Assembly (NCBI GenBank): GCA_917880885.1 | Contig: OU862928.1 | Span: 42,272,962 to 42,336,961 of the forward strand | Length of the DNA stretch: 64,000 nt | Origin: Limnephilus marmoratus | Taxonomy: Eukaryota > Arthropoda > Insecta > Trichoptera > Limnephilidae | Direction of reading: 5' to 3' | Shown here: positions 11,352-22,519 of the stretch, in pieces | How the letters are laid out: each line of letters starts with the position of its first letter | How positions within the stretch are numbered: the stretch's first letter is position 1 | The notes under the pieces: generated by a model | Told to the model about the DNA's origin: nothing | Seen by the model: the letters and a program-made list of their open reading frames with translations, nothing else | The model's database searches: none | Made by a program: the position numbers and the translations under genes

Positions 11352-11505
11352 TCGACCGGTAGGTGCCTTAGTTGGCATCGCGTTTGGGTTCCATCCAGGC
11401 GTCCCGTGTTCTATTCCTTGGCTGGCTTAGTCCTCCATCACGACAAAGCAACATTTTCCGCTTTCTGTGATGGTAGTAAGTGATTTCAAATATTTTCAGA
11501 TAGTT
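11352..11505 (+). mobile_element. tRNA-headed SINE, family A
   Basis: ACCGGTAGGTGCCTTAGTTGG (box A region) and CGTGTTCTATTCCTTGG (box B, one change) are followed by the common body CATCACGACAAAGCAACATT and the tail TGTGATGGTAGTAAG. It lies between a SIDE and the 3' end of LINE A. Confidence 0.6.
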
Positions 11506-11559
11506 CGTAATCCGTGAATTTTTTTTTTTTTACAATAACTCCACACAGGAGGCCCTGAG

Positions 11560-12022
11560 GAAAAGAATTTCCCTCAGGGTCTATGTCATCTGGGATGCTG
11601 TGTGGAGGGTCTTTTTGAGGAGAGGAAGGAATGAACATTGGTCTTGAAGAGACCCATGTTGTAGGAAGGAGGAAACACAGAGGCCGGCAAATCATTCCAC
11701 AGTCGAAGAAACGACCCGTTCTCATGTGACATATGTCAACTGTGTACAAATGTTGGGCACGCGTTTGGCGTGTTTCCCGACTATGCACCGGTGCCGAAGG
11801 GATCAATGATGCTAGTTCCTCGGAGCATCTTCCATTGTAATACCGGTAGAACAAGGATAGCATTCCCACCCGACGCCTGTGCTCTAAAGATTGCAATCCG
11901 TCTGTTAAGATGGGAGAATCTATCAAACGGACCGCCCGTTTCTGCACAGAGTCGAGGGTATTTTTCAGGTATTTTGGAGCTCCAGACCAGAGGTGGCTGC
12001 CAAATTCAACCGTGGGGCGCAC
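11560..12022 (-). pseudogene. C-terminal region of LINE A polyprotein, out of frame
   Basis: VRPTVEFGSHLWSGAPKYL, LDSVQKRAVRLI and LEHRRRVGMLSLFYRYY match the domain that follows the reverse transcriptase in jockey/CR1-like LINEs. Near the end, the RLWNDLPASVF block is broken here (FFDCGMICRPLCF) but intact in the copy at 37490-38025. A frameshift and small deletion near 12022-12109 separate it from the upstream ORF. Confidence 0.7.
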
Positions 12023-12108
12023 TTGCGATTTGTACAGGGTTAGCAGTTGTGTACTATTAAAGTATCTGCGGGCCCTGTACAGTACGCCCAGTTTTTGGTA
12101 GGCTAACT

Positions 12109-14052
12109 TTACTCTGGCTTCGATGGAGCCCCATACCTGAGCTGGTCACTTAGTGTTGCACCAAGCATATCAATGGAGGGCCTGTTCGGAAGATTGCTTC
12201 CGTTGAAAGAGACTAGATTTTCATTTCGATCCCTTTTAGACGTAATCAGACAAGATTGGGTCTTTAAAACATTAAATTCAACGAGATTATTTTTACCCCA
12301 AGAGAAAACACTCTCGAGGTAACCGTCCATTCTTTGCTTCAAAGCCTTACGAGCTGTTGGAGTTTGTGAGCCCTTTGGGGGCTTGTCAAACAAAAAGCTA
12401 TCATGAACTGTACTGTCATCCGCGTAACAATGAATTGGTGCACATGACAAAAGGTCGTTGATGTGCAACAAAAACAAAGTCGGAGACAGAACCGAACCCT
12501 GCGGGACGCCAGCATTTATCGAGTGTGAGGAAGAGGTGAAACCATCGACTACCGTCTGAATCGACCTCTCCCCCAAGAAGTCGGCAATCCACGTACACAA
12601 GGATGCGGGAAGTCCGTAAGAATGCAGTTTGTTGATAAGTCCTCGGTGCCAAACCCGGTCAAAGGCCTTGGAGATGTCCAGTGCAACCGTTTGGGTCTCA
12701 CCGAAACGTTCCAGGCATCGCCCCCAAACATGCGTCACATACGCGAGAAGATCACCGCACGAGCGATTCCGCCGGAATCCGTATTGACGGTCATTTATAA
12801 TTTTGTTCTTCTCGAGGTATGTGAGCAGTTTGTCGTTGATCACACGTTCCATCACCTTAGACAGAACTGATGTGATCGCTATGGGGCGGTAGTTTGCCGG
12901 GTTGGAGCGGTCACCCTTCTTTGGAATAGGATGGATAACCGCTTTTTTCCAACCAGAGGGCACAGAGCCAGTCTTCATTGGAGCTATTTCTGCAGCGCAC
13001 CTTTGCAGTACCAGGGCAGGTATTCCGTCAGGCCCACTAGCTTTATTAACATCAAGCCCTCGTAAAACATGGAGTACTTCCCGATGCCGGATCCTCAGCT
13101 TTTTCATACGAAAACCGCAGTGAGGAACCGACGTCGGGACAGCACCTTGGTCATCGAGGGTTGAGTTATCCGCTAACATTTTACCTAGTAAGTTAGCCTT
13201 TTCGGTGGCGGTGTTTGCTAGTGAGCCGTCAGGTCTGGTAAGAGGTGGCAGACTGGATTTGCAGAAATTGCGACCTATTGAGCCCGCAAGCGACCAGAAT
13301 TGCCTGCTGCCATGCGGGCATGCAGTCAGCTTTCTGCTGATCTGCTGGTCGTGCTCGAATTTTGACCTATTTATGATTCTCTTGGTTTCCTTTGCCATTT
13401 GGTTGTAAGCTGTTCTGTCTTCAGATGTTCTAGATGTGTTGTAGGCTCGGTAAGCCGCGTTTTTTCGTCGCACTGCTTCAGCGCATTGTCGACTGAACCA
13501 CGGCTTTGAGCCTACACCAGTTTCCTTAACAGTAGATTGGATGAAGCCATCCATCGCGGATGTGATGACTTCACCAATTTCCTGGGCACATCTTGAGGGA
13601 TCCGAAGTCCGAAAACAAACAGCTGACCACGGAAAAGCATTAAAATGTGCCCGCAGACCGAACCAATCTGCTGACCTATAGTGCCACACTTTTCTCTTCA
13701 GCCTCTCGTTTGGTGGTCTGAAGTTTACAGGGATTGATGTCGTCACCAGGCAGTGGTCGGACGATCCTAAAGGCGCTGTGACTTCAATCCTGTAACCGTG
13801 TGGCACAGTAGTTAAAAATAGGTCTAACAGATTGGAACGGTGAGTCTGGACATCAGGAACCCTTGTAGGCTCCTGAACCATTTGCTCCAATCCGTAGCAA
13901 AGGGCAAAGGATTCCGCTTGGCGTCCAGCCGAGTCTGCAGCCGTATGCAGGCCGCGAATGTTGGTGTAATTCACCAACATTTTTGGCCTGCGCCGGGGTC
14001 TCCTACTACTCGCCGCTGTAATGCAGTTAATATTTGTTGTTTGTGTTGTCAT
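12109..14052 (-). pseudogene. LINE A ORF: truncated endonuclease plus reverse transcriptase
   Basis: An open frame of 647 codons. After about 35 residues ending YTNIRGLH (start of the endonuclease fold), it jumps straight to the endonuclease C-terminus (NLLDLFLTT, then SSDHCLV with the catalytic His), so the core with the GDFN motif is deleted. The RT follows: PANYRPIAITSVLSKVMERVI, QYGFRRNRSC, ALDISKAFDRVWH, GVPQGSVLSP and YADD at residues 543-546. A short gap before MKTGSVPSGWKKAVIHPI suggests a second deletion. The frame stays open despite these deletions, which is unusual for a dead copy. Without endonuclease it could not start its own target-primed insertion. Confidence 0.8.
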
Positions 14053-14657
14053 GAATTTTTTAAATATTTTTATGATAGGGTGTGGGGGGAGGGAGGTCTG
14101 GGAAGGAAAAGGTATGAGGGGTGGGTAGGAAGCTGGGGATCAGAGTGTCCAAGAGTGATGAACGAATGAATCCAATCCACCCACTGCGGTGCAAGGCGAT
14201 GGGTAGGGAGAGTCCGGCTGTAGAGGTCACCCGATGCGCCCCAAACGCTACTGCTGGGTCCCCTCCGGTCACGAACCGGCACAACAGCAGCGGCGGGGTT
14301 TTAACACTGTTTTAACACACCCTCAGTCGTGAGCCTGAGGGTCGGGCCCCTGTACTACCGAGCGGCCCGGACAGCGGTAACCGGTTGTAAAGGGTCTCCC
14401 TCAACCAGCATCTCCCAATCCGGCCCGCCACGCAGAAGGTGGGCCGACGCACCCGCCATCAAGACTTGGACAAACATTTCCCCAAGAACCCGGGCACCCC
14501 TGCTAAGTCACCAAACGTAGCGAACCACTTGGGGTGACCTGTGGCGAGAGGTGTTGGTCATCCAATATATGGTTCCCAGGGCGGCGGTACCCATACCCGC
14601 CTACTCAAATTAAAATTTTTGAATGTTTGTCTTTCTTTAAAAAAAAATATATATATA

Positions 14658-15049
14658 CAGGGTATCCGGGGGTAAAGTGCATTAACTTCGGGAGGTAATT
14701 CTACATGATATTGTAAGTAAAAAGGATAAATAACTTTTTTCGAAATTCCAACTTTTAGGGGTAGTTTTGTGGTAAAAACGTAAAATTTGACCGGCGTGCG
14801 CGGCCAGCTTTATTATTTTCCACTGTTACGATACGGGCCAGTCACCACCATTTATTGTTGACACGATCGCGCCCGGCAGGCTCCCGGCAAGTAAGATCGT
14901 ACCTTACACTAAGGATTTTTAGTAGGTAGATCTTTTTGTATGGGAAAAAAAATGTTGGAATTTCGAAAAAAGTTATTAATTTTTTTTTACACCTACCATC
15001 ATGTAGAATCACCTCCCGAAGTTAATGCACTTTACCTCCGGACACCCTG
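14658..15049 (+). mobile_element. 392-bp MITE, CAGGGTRTCCGG ends, TA flanks
   Basis: The ends CAGGGTATCCGGGGGTAAAG and CTTTACCTCCGGACACCCTG are inverted repeats continuing for about 50 bp (AACTTCGGGAGGT). A second inverted pair (TTTTTCGAAATTCCAAC / TTGGAATTTCGAAAAAA) lies further in. TA sits on both sides within an AT repeat. There is no coding sequence. It is the intact reference for the nest at 786-2865. Confidence 0.75.
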
Positions 15050-15234
15050 TATATATATAAAATTTATAAACATGCAATGTAAGAAATCCAACAAAAATAT
15101 TGGTTTAAAAAATACAGTTCTAGAAATACAGATACTTTAGTTTATTGACTAAAATAATATTAGTGAATACTACAAAAACTTATTGTTTAAACAAATATAG
15201 CACATTACAAACGAAAAGTGCGAAGATTTGGGGT

Positions 15235-15330
15235 TTCCTTTACGGTTTTTGTAGGTTGTTGTGTCGCACTCAGGCGTCGTGTGTTCAATTTATTGGCTAG
15301 CTAAGTCTTCCATCCCGTCACAGCAATAGA
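15235..15330 (+). repeat. Decayed SINE A
   Basis: TCAGGCGTCGTGTGTTCAAT, then GGCTAGCTAAGTCTTCCATC, follow the box B region of family A with several changes. Box A is not recognisable. Confidence 0.35.
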
Positions 15331-15554
15331 AAAAAGATTTTTAGATATAGCCAAGGATCGTTATTGTGCTTCGTTGTGTAGATAAATCTCAAATTAGTCG
15401 GTACAAAAGATGAACTGTGGTTGAAAAACCACATCCCAGATCAAAAAGCTACCCGTAATTTGGTTGAAGCTTGTAGTGTACGTGAGTATGTATTTAGTTT
15501 CAATATCTCTCAACAGATGTCGTTAATATATCAACTATCTTTTTCCTGTGTAAC

Positions 15555-16015
15555 GAACGAGAACAAAATAAATTGCAAATTATCCAAAACAGGGCAATGA
15601 GAATGAAATAGATTTTCCAAAGTAATTAAAATGATAAATGAACTAAATTGGTTAACCTTGAAACAGGTGCTGACCTTGAACACGATGTTTATATACAAAA
15701 TAGTAAACAACATGTTACCAAAATAATTTTCAAATAAAATTATGTACAGCAAGAACATTCACGTACATAACACAAGGACGTGCAAGGAAATCAGACTATA
15801 AAAAGGACAAAGCGAATACGCAGAACAGTTTACTATACAAAGGAATGAAGATGTATAACACGCTACCCGAAACTTTAAAGTCAACACCAATTGGAAAGTT
15901 GAAGATGTATTGTAGGAGCTACATAAAATTTAAAAATATATAGTTTGTAATATGAAATATTATAATTATGTAATTAGAAATTTGTAAACTTAAATTTACA
16001 AATTATTAAAATAAA
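15555..16015 (+). pseudogene. LINE D C-terminal remnant
   Basis: A decayed copy of the LINE whose better copy is at 42606-43138. Shared blocks include KIIKMxxELNWLT and YTRTCKEIRL-like codons. Several stops are present, for example within the KYF and RLN blocks. The 3' tail AAATTTGTAAACTTAAAT and its AT-rich end are shared. Confidence 0.6.
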
Positions 16016-16636
16016 AATGAATTAAAATAATATAATAATATATGTAGTTTTACTGTGTATCAACCAGTATCAACAGAGGACAATAGATGTACCATGCGTG
16101 GGAGACAACTGTTGCCCGTTTTACGAACGGTTACCAAGATAGCCGAGCATATCCGATCTACAGAAGTGCATCTTTAGTAAGCATTTCACCTGCTACAGAT
16201 TATCACATAGCATCATTTAGAATGGAAGTTAATTTTAGTAATATATTCATTGTAAATAAGACGATAATAACTCGTAATTTAGATGAACCGTAGTATTAAT
16301 GAATCTTCCGATCATTAGAGTTGTGTTGTTCATCAGAGGAAACAACAGAATACCACAAAGTAACACACATTTCATCTGCTGGGGGTGTTGGTGATATTGC
16401 CTCCATACTGCCTACAACATACCATCCACTTCCTAAAATATACCCTGCTAACTACAGTACAAACTACAGTCTGCTACTGTAATGCGTATTACCACATTTA
16501 GCTCTTACAGACAGGCCTGGCATCTACACTGAACAAATAAAACGATAGAAGTGTGCCGTGGGGTTGCATGTTGAGTCCGAAGTTAGTTCACTTTTCCATG
16601 CCCTATCTTCCAGAGATTATCTTTTTTTTTAGTCCC
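16016..16636. other. No gene recognised
   Basis: AT-rich sequence with no repeat match elsewhere in the window and no convincing exon. A 68-codon frame (16087-16293) lacks motifs. Confidence 0.3.
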
Positions 16637-17005
16637 TGCCAAACTGGAGTCAGTGTGACTATGGTATTCACTGTTGGGGTATGTTGTGAAACTGAAGGGA
16701 GTGGAGACGAGAAGGAGATGGGAAAAATTAAGGAAGTAGCTGGTTATTCAGATCTGATCACCAATCATGCCTAATGCAACTTCAAGTAAAGTTTCGATTC
16801 TGAATGGTGGTCTTATTCCAGGCCGATACTGAGAGTATCTTTTACTATGGAACGCGCGGCAAGCATACTATGTATTATTTTTAATGAATTAATTGTGAAA
16901 TAACACAAATTAATCGAATCAAATTTATTTGCACATGCTGGGATTCAATCCCACGACCTTCGGATTGCGAGTTAAGAACCTTACCCCACGATCACGGAGG
17001 CTGAC
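16637..17005 (-). mobile_element. SINE B, full-length minus-strand copy
   Basis: It contains GGGGTATGTTGTGAAACTGA, ATTCAGATCTGATCACC, TTCTGAATGGTGGTCTTA and the tRNA-like head in antisense at 16935-17005 (GGATTCAATCCCACGACCTT for box B). Confidence 0.7.
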
Positions 17006-17119
17006 ATGATCCTAGTTCAACTTGTAAATGCTAGAGCGTACCTAACATTTTACGGACATCTTTAGACTGGTGCAGAAAACCAAAAAAAGTCTAGCGTAAA
17101 ATGAATTGTGAAATATCTT

Positions 17120-17285
17120 CTTATTATTTTTTTCCTATCGTGTGCTGAGCTTATGCATTTGTTTATTTTCATATGGTCACCGTAAAGAAAGAAATCAGAA
17201 TGTCTGATGAAATTTTTGATATCTTTAAAATACAAAGTAAAAAGCAGGGGACCTAAATGGGAACCTTGAGGTGCCCCCCCAAGAA
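17120..17285 (-). pseudogene. LINE reverse transcriptase core fragment
   Basis: The minus frame reads a damaged GVPQGSHLGPLLF block (GGTSRFPFRSPAFYF) followed by DIKNFIRHSDFFLYGDHMK. The catalytic [YF]ADD is YGDH, so two active-site positions are lost. It probably belongs with the fragments at 18660-18860 and 34590-34935. Confidence 0.5.
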
Positions 17286-18110
17286 TTGGTTATTATCAGT
17301 GACATGTAACCTTTTATGGCAACAGAATTATTATTATTATTTTTTAATTATCAAAAGGGATTGGAGGTCACACTTCTATGAAGTATCTATTCGGTGTTCA
17401 TGTTCATACTACATAGATTGTACAATTTAGGATTCATCCACCACCTAGTAAGTATGAACCACTTTCAACCGCGTTCCATTATCAGTTTTGCTTTGAAGGA
17501 TGAATGTGCTCAATCAGGTAATTGAATATTCCGCGAGGCTCATTGTAAACATTTCCATGATTATTTTGAGTCAAATTACCTATCGAACATCGTCAGAACA
17601 CGCTGGTACGTTTTGAATATAAGTAGTTAATATAATTCAATAATAGGTACATACATATTATAATCTAGGAATTAATGTGCATATATTATTTAGCAAACAA
17701 GAGAACTCGCCTGATGATCAATGCTCAGAAACTTATTTTCGGAAAAATGACAACCTTGGCAAAACTACACAATACGTTCACGAAGTCCAAACCTTTCTTT
17801 AGCTTGCCAAATTAAAGAATGCTTCTTTTAAAATTAACACTATCATTAGAATCAAAGCACAAAGTTAAGTCCTATTTACTTTGCTATAAATTTCAGATAA
17901 TCAAAATCAGGAATAACAGTTCAAGAATGATGCGCTATTTGGTGCCGTCGATTTTCTATCAAATTTGGACACTTATTTTTTTAACGCCCAGTGAACTTTT
18001 ACATATTGGTAATGTACTACCAATTTAACATGAGAAATGGTTTTGGCCATGAGAAAAAATATTAAAAATAAAATTATAATTGATAATTTTGATGTAGATT
18101 TAAGAAAGAC
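17286..18110. other. No gene recognised
   Basis: AT-rich sequence without recognisable repeat ends or exon-like composition. Confidence 0.3.
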
Positions 18111-18330
18111 CAGGGGTCCTAGCATGGGCGATCGATAAGGATTTATAGGATAACTTTCAGTAACTTCTCATCGTTTCCTAGCATGATTGCAGATCACTAA
18201 AAATGTTCACAACGACCGAGTGTTAAATATATTCGACGTCAAGTGTTGTTTGTACTTTAGCGATCTGCGGTTGTCTTAGAGAACGATGAGCCCTATCAAT
18301 CCTAATCGATCGCCCATGCTAGCACCCCAG
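18111..18330. mobile_element. 220-bp MITE with long imperfect TIRs
   Basis: The ends CAGGGGTCCTAGCATGGGCG and CGCCCATGCTAGCACCCCAG are inverted, and similarity continues for about 70 bp (GATCGAT, AGGATT, CTCATCGTT). The flanks AGAAAGAC and AGAAGGTT could be a mutated 8-bp duplication, which with CAG ends would suit hAT, but this is weak. Confidence 0.65.
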
Positions 18331-18659
18331 AGAAGGTTAATGAATTTTTCAGGAATAAGTGACCAATATGGTCCACAAAATTCACCAACTTTACATTAAG
18401 CATGTTAAAGTTAATATCACCTATTGGTTTCCCATAGTAGAAAACCGCTCTATCGGGGAATGAGCAATGCAGTTGCGCTTATGTACGTTGTGGTAGAATT
18501 ATGTATTTTGTCTGGTTATTCTTGTGGATATGCGTAGACTTATGACTAAATAATTTATTTTACGCATGTCCTTTAATGTGTGTATTTATTAAGAAATCGT
18601 AATTTATGTATTTTAGATGTTTAATTTGACATTTATAAAACGTAGATTTTTTTGTATTC

Positions 18660-18860
18660 GCTCAATGTTATTATTGTAATGTTATTAATGTGAATTTTGC
18701 AAGAGGAGACCAAACTACTGAGTCATATTCAATTAAGCTATATAGACCATACATGCTGGAATTTTATTTTCAAGACATTTAGATCAATGAACTCTACGAA
18801 CTTCAGAGAAACGACATAAAGGTTATTAAGTTGGTTAGAAATGACTTCAGAATAAGTGTT
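18660..18860 (-). pseudogene. LINE C-terminal fragment
   Basis: The minus frame reads SLIEYDSVVWSPLAKF, the RSQLEY..VVWSP block of LINE reverse transcriptases, with stops soon after. The same sequence with a T-rich end occurs at 34600-34690. Confidence 0.45.
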
Positions 18861-19262
18861 TTTTGCGCGGTTTCCGGCAGTTCCAAGAAACTAACCGGCC
18901 AATTAAATAGGGTTTAAGGGTGGTTTCGGCGTCACTTCCCGTGGCGTAATCACAGACCCTTAACAATGATGATTATGAGGGTAGATTTATGGCGTTTTAG
19001 CACTTCCCTTTGAGGCTAAGCCCTTCCGATAGGGCTGGCGGATTACTGATAAGGGATGTTTGTAGTGTCATTCACGTGTGGTACGGCGGCGAATAGTTGA
19101 CGCTACTTTGAGTGAGTTTATAGTTTGGATTATAATTAATGCTTTGTGATAATTATCACCTACTGTTTTCAACCACCTAGGAACTTATAAGAAGTAAAAT
19201 CATTGGAAGATTCTGCCAGTATAAAAGAGCTGTAGAGCAATTAATGTATGCTTGTGGACCAA
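18861..19262. other. No gene recognised
   Basis: A GC-richer patch near 18880-19100 has no match elsewhere in the window; the rest is AT-rich. Confidence 0.3.
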
Positions 19263-19574
19263 TCTTATATATAAAAATGAATCGCTGAATGTGTTGCTAA
19301 GCGCATAACTTTTGAACGACTGCACCAAATTGGATAAATTTTTTTTTGTGTGTTCGTTATTGTCAGGATAAGGTTTTTATAAAACTTTCGGTGAGCTCTG
19401 GCATTATGAAATTTGTATAAAAAAATTGCTATTGGTGGCACGCGAGGTTTGAAAACTGATGTTTGGAAAGCGGGAGGGAGGGAGAGATAGGGGTAGGGGG
19501 GATGGGGGGATGTGGAGGAGGCAGAGTGGGAACCCCCCTTACACCATGTGAGCGAAGCCGCGGGAAAAAGCTAG
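19263..19574 (+). mobile_element. Non-autonomous Helitron, 312 bp
   Basis: It starts TC (TCTTATATATAAAAATGAAT) after an A and ends GCGAAGCCGCGGGAAAAAGC then TAG before T: the TC...CTRR ends and A|T insertion typical of Helitrons. The interior is G-rich and non-coding. Relatives lie at 41066-41520, 49789-50341 and 55151-55533. Confidence 0.75.
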
Positions 19575-19639
19575 TTAATTATAAATAGGTTTTTTAAATA
19601 TGAATACCGCACAAGAGTTTGCATCACGCTTTTTTGCGT

Positions 19640-20785
19640 TAGCTCCACCAAGGAAGCCCCGAGAAAAATAATTTCCATCAGCGCCTGTGTCATGTTTGAG
19701 GATGCTGTGCGGAGGGTCTTTTTAGGGAAAAGAATGAGAGGAAGTTCGGGAAGGAAAAACGTCTGAGGGATGGGTAGGAATCTGAGGGTCAGTGTGTCCA
19801 GAAGTGACGGATGAATGAATTCACCCTTTCCAATGCAGTCCAAATCCTGCTGAAATACCTGCTGGAGAGGTCAAAAATCTCCCTCCCAATCCGGCCTGCC
19901 ACGCAGTTGATGAGCAGACGCATCTCCCGCCAAGATCCACATAAACCTGACCTCATGAACCCGGGCAAGTGCTAAGTCACCAAACGTAGCGAACCACTAA
20001 GTGAATGGTTTAGGTATGGGAGAACGAGCGCTTGTTCTCACCCAGTGGTAGGGTTGGATTCATACGTCCGTCACTCCTGGACACACTGACTCCTAGATTT
20101 CTACCCACCCCTTATACCGCTTTCCTTCTCAGAACTTCCTCTCCTTCCTTTTCTAAAAACACACTCCACACAGCACCCCCAAAGATGAGATAGGACCTGA
20201 AGGAAATTATTTTCCAGCGGGCCTCCTTTTTTTACAGTAGCTCCACACAGGAGGCCCCGAGGTAAATATTTTCCCACAAGGCCTATGTCATCTTTAGGGA
20301 TGCTAGGTGGAGGGACTTTTAAAGGAAAGGAAGGAGAGGGAGTTCTGGAAAGGATCAGGTATGAAGGGTGAGTAGGAATCTAAAGGGTTAGTGGGTTCGG
20401 ACGTATCTGGACTATGTCATCTTTAGGGATGTTGTGTGGAGGATCTTTTGAAAGAAAGAAAGAAAAGGAAGTTCTGGGAAGGATAAGGAATGAAGGGTGG
20501 GTAGGAATCTGTGGGGCAGTGCGTCCAGGTATGACGGACGTATCAATCCATCCCTCCCACTGCAGTTCAAGGCGATGTTCCAAAAGAGTTCTGCTTGAGA
20601 GGTCACAAGGTCTCCCTCAACCAGTCTCTCCTGATCCGCCGTCAAGACCCTGACAACCCTTACCCATGAAGCCGAGTATCCCTGCCAAGTCACCAAACGT
20701 AGCGAATTACTATGGCAGAGATGTTGGTTATCCAATAAATGGTTCCTAGGGCGGCGGTACCCATTCCCGCCTCACAACAAATTTT
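19640..20785. mobile_element. Cluster of four SIDEs in both orientations
   Basis: Four pieces: minus copies at 19640-20007, 20228-20395 (5'-truncated) and 20412-20785, and a plus piece at 20050-20215. Each has the LINE A-like tail (CTCCACACAGCAYCCC, TCAGGGCCTCC) and the longer ones keep the 5' block (GGTTCCTAGGGCGGCGGTAC reversed). The plus and minus 3' ends meet tail to tail at about 20222-20240. Confidence 0.7.
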
Positions 20786-20994
20786 CTGTCTGGTGTTAAT
20801 GAAAAAAATGTCGATTTATCCAACGCGTCAATCATTCAAAACTTAACAATTTATAATATTTTTTCCCGACCCTTTTTCAGATCTCGCCCGGTCCAGCGAA
20901 AATAATCTTTCACTTTACATTCCCCACGTGAAGGGGGTATTTATACATAATATTTAGTTGTTGGGGGCCTCCCTTCACTCCCACCCAGCACCCG

Positions 20995-21015
20995 ACCCCC
21001 CCCCCCCCCCCACAT
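20995..21015. repeat. Poly(C) run
   Basis: About 16 consecutive C residues following CACCCGA. A comparable G run lies at 50425-50441. Both are potential quadruplex or assembly trouble spots. Confidence 0.7.
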
Positions 21016-21282
21016 CAAACATGCAGGAATGTTTAATATACCTTTCAACGCCAGCCCCGAGGCCTGGCCACTGGGGGCAGTGGGAACTTATGTAGAAGTG
21101 GCGCACGTGTGACCAAAAAGTAAAACGAACTAATAGCAACACTCAACAGTCTGAAGAGGACCGTTCTGCCATTTTTTTCAATGAAATGTATAAAGGTTTT
21201 AGAAACAGGGTGATGATTATGAAGTTCAAATGATTTCACAATGTGTAATATTCAGAATCAGACAAAATCACACATTCCTTAA

Positions 21283-21636
21283 GCCTCGATGTCACACGGC
21301 TAGTTTACAAGCTACTATTTGGGAAATTCACTATCTGTTAGTAAACTCGCCCAGTGTCATAGCCTACACGCTTGCTCCGCTTGCTCGTGATTGGTTTATT
21401 TACGTTTCCAACATGGCTTCCGATAAACAGCTGATTTCGACTGTCAAAACATCTGAAGAATTAGTTCACGCAGGCGTCGTTATTCTTGTTACTGGCGCCA
21501 GCAGCGGCCTCAGTTTCATACGCTTCTGAGCGAGTGGACAGCTTTGTGTGTCATCATGACAATCTCACTCGCCGATTTACCCGCTTTTAAAACCTAGTAG
21601 ATAGTAGCTTGTTACTCGCCGTGTGTCATCGAGGCT
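21283..21636. mobile_element. 354-bp MITE flanked by TTAA
   Basis: The ends GCCTCGATGTCACACGGC and GCCGTGTGTCATCGAGGC are inverted with one change and continue further (ACAAGCTACTAT inverted). TTAA lies on both sides (21279-21282, 21637-21640), the piggyBac target. An open stretch across it (ending ..VTGASSG) is not recognisable. Confidence 0.7.
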
Positions 21637-21644
21637 TTAAGGAG

Positions 21645-22095
21645 ATGGCGATAAGATTGCAATTCCAGCTGAAGGTGCCGCTACCCGAATTTCTACCGAT
21701 TTCTTACATATCTCCCTTAAACATTTGAAATTTATAAGCTCTTAAAAATATATATGTTATTTTTGAAGATCGCAACCGCAAATTGGCAAACGCAAATTCC
21801 CACTATAGAAAAAAATCGCCAAGTATCTCCGGAAATTATTATAAACCCGTTTGTTTCAGTTATTTTACAAGTTGTAGTCGTGAAAAAATTCACAATGTTT
21901 TTTTAAATGATACTTAAGATGCCTTCCACGAGATTTTTGCTCTATTTTAAACGAGTCGTGTTTTATTAAATATTTTCACAACTTTCGCATCGATTTTATG
22001 GCTTTAAATATTAGCGCGCTCTTCTAACATTCGTAATTACAATTACATATCTTTCCATCTTCTTCCTTTTGAGCGCGGATGCAGCGCCTTAAGAG
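21645..22095 (+). repeat. Repeat family E, ~450-bp copy
   Basis: It runs from TACCCGAATTTCTACCGATT to GAGCGCGGATGCAGCGCCTT. It preserves GGCTTTAAATATTAGCGC, which is the empty version of the TTAA site filled at 27800-28282. Confidence 0.65.
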
Positions 22096-22519
22096 AAAGC
22101 CACAAGCCAAACAATCAAATTGAAAAAGTTTTTTTTATGTATTTTCTGAATAATTTTATAAGAATCAATCTATGGAATGAAAAGAAGTTAATCAATGGAA
22201 ACTGTCACAGACAATTTTACCCAAATAATTGTATTTTTAAAATGTTGTTTCTTATTTGTTTTAATTAATTAGTTTTAAACTATTGGTTGAGATATAAAAC
22301 GGAAACGGCTCATGGGCCGCTTTGTTTTTATACAGGTCATCGGAATATAATGCGTAAATTCGCGCCTCGTCCCATAGCGCAGCGGTATAGTGCGTCGCAA
22401 ATCTCTTTTTTTTGTAAATCAATTTCCAATTTTCAAACCACTTTAAAATAAACAGGCGACATCTAGCGACTTTCTGGTTTCACTTCTATCGCGCGTGAAT
22501 TACCCACTCTAATTTTTTT

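Larger units (their letters stand above)
11519..14605 (-). mobile_element. LINE A, near full length but internally deleted
   Basis: The minus-strand order is: GC-rich 5' untranslated region (14605 to about 14060), an ORF with endonuclease remnant and reverse transcriptase (14052-12109), a frame-shifted C-terminal region (12022 to about 11560), then a 3' end CTCAGGGCCTCCTGTGTGG and an A-run (T12 at 11519-11530). Both untranslated ends are shared with the SIDEs. Fragments of the same LINE lie at 22520-23080 and 37490-38025. I place it in the jockey/CR1 superfamily by its motifs. Confidence 0.8.

Noticed and set aside
12622..13408. Plus-strand frames opposite the LINE A ORF
   Set aside because: Shadows of the reverse transcriptase reading frame.
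21230..21529. 99-codon plus-strand ORF (..VTGASSGLSF)
   Set aside because: The TGASSG match to short-chain dehydrogenases is isolated and the frame crosses the boundary of a TTAA MITE.
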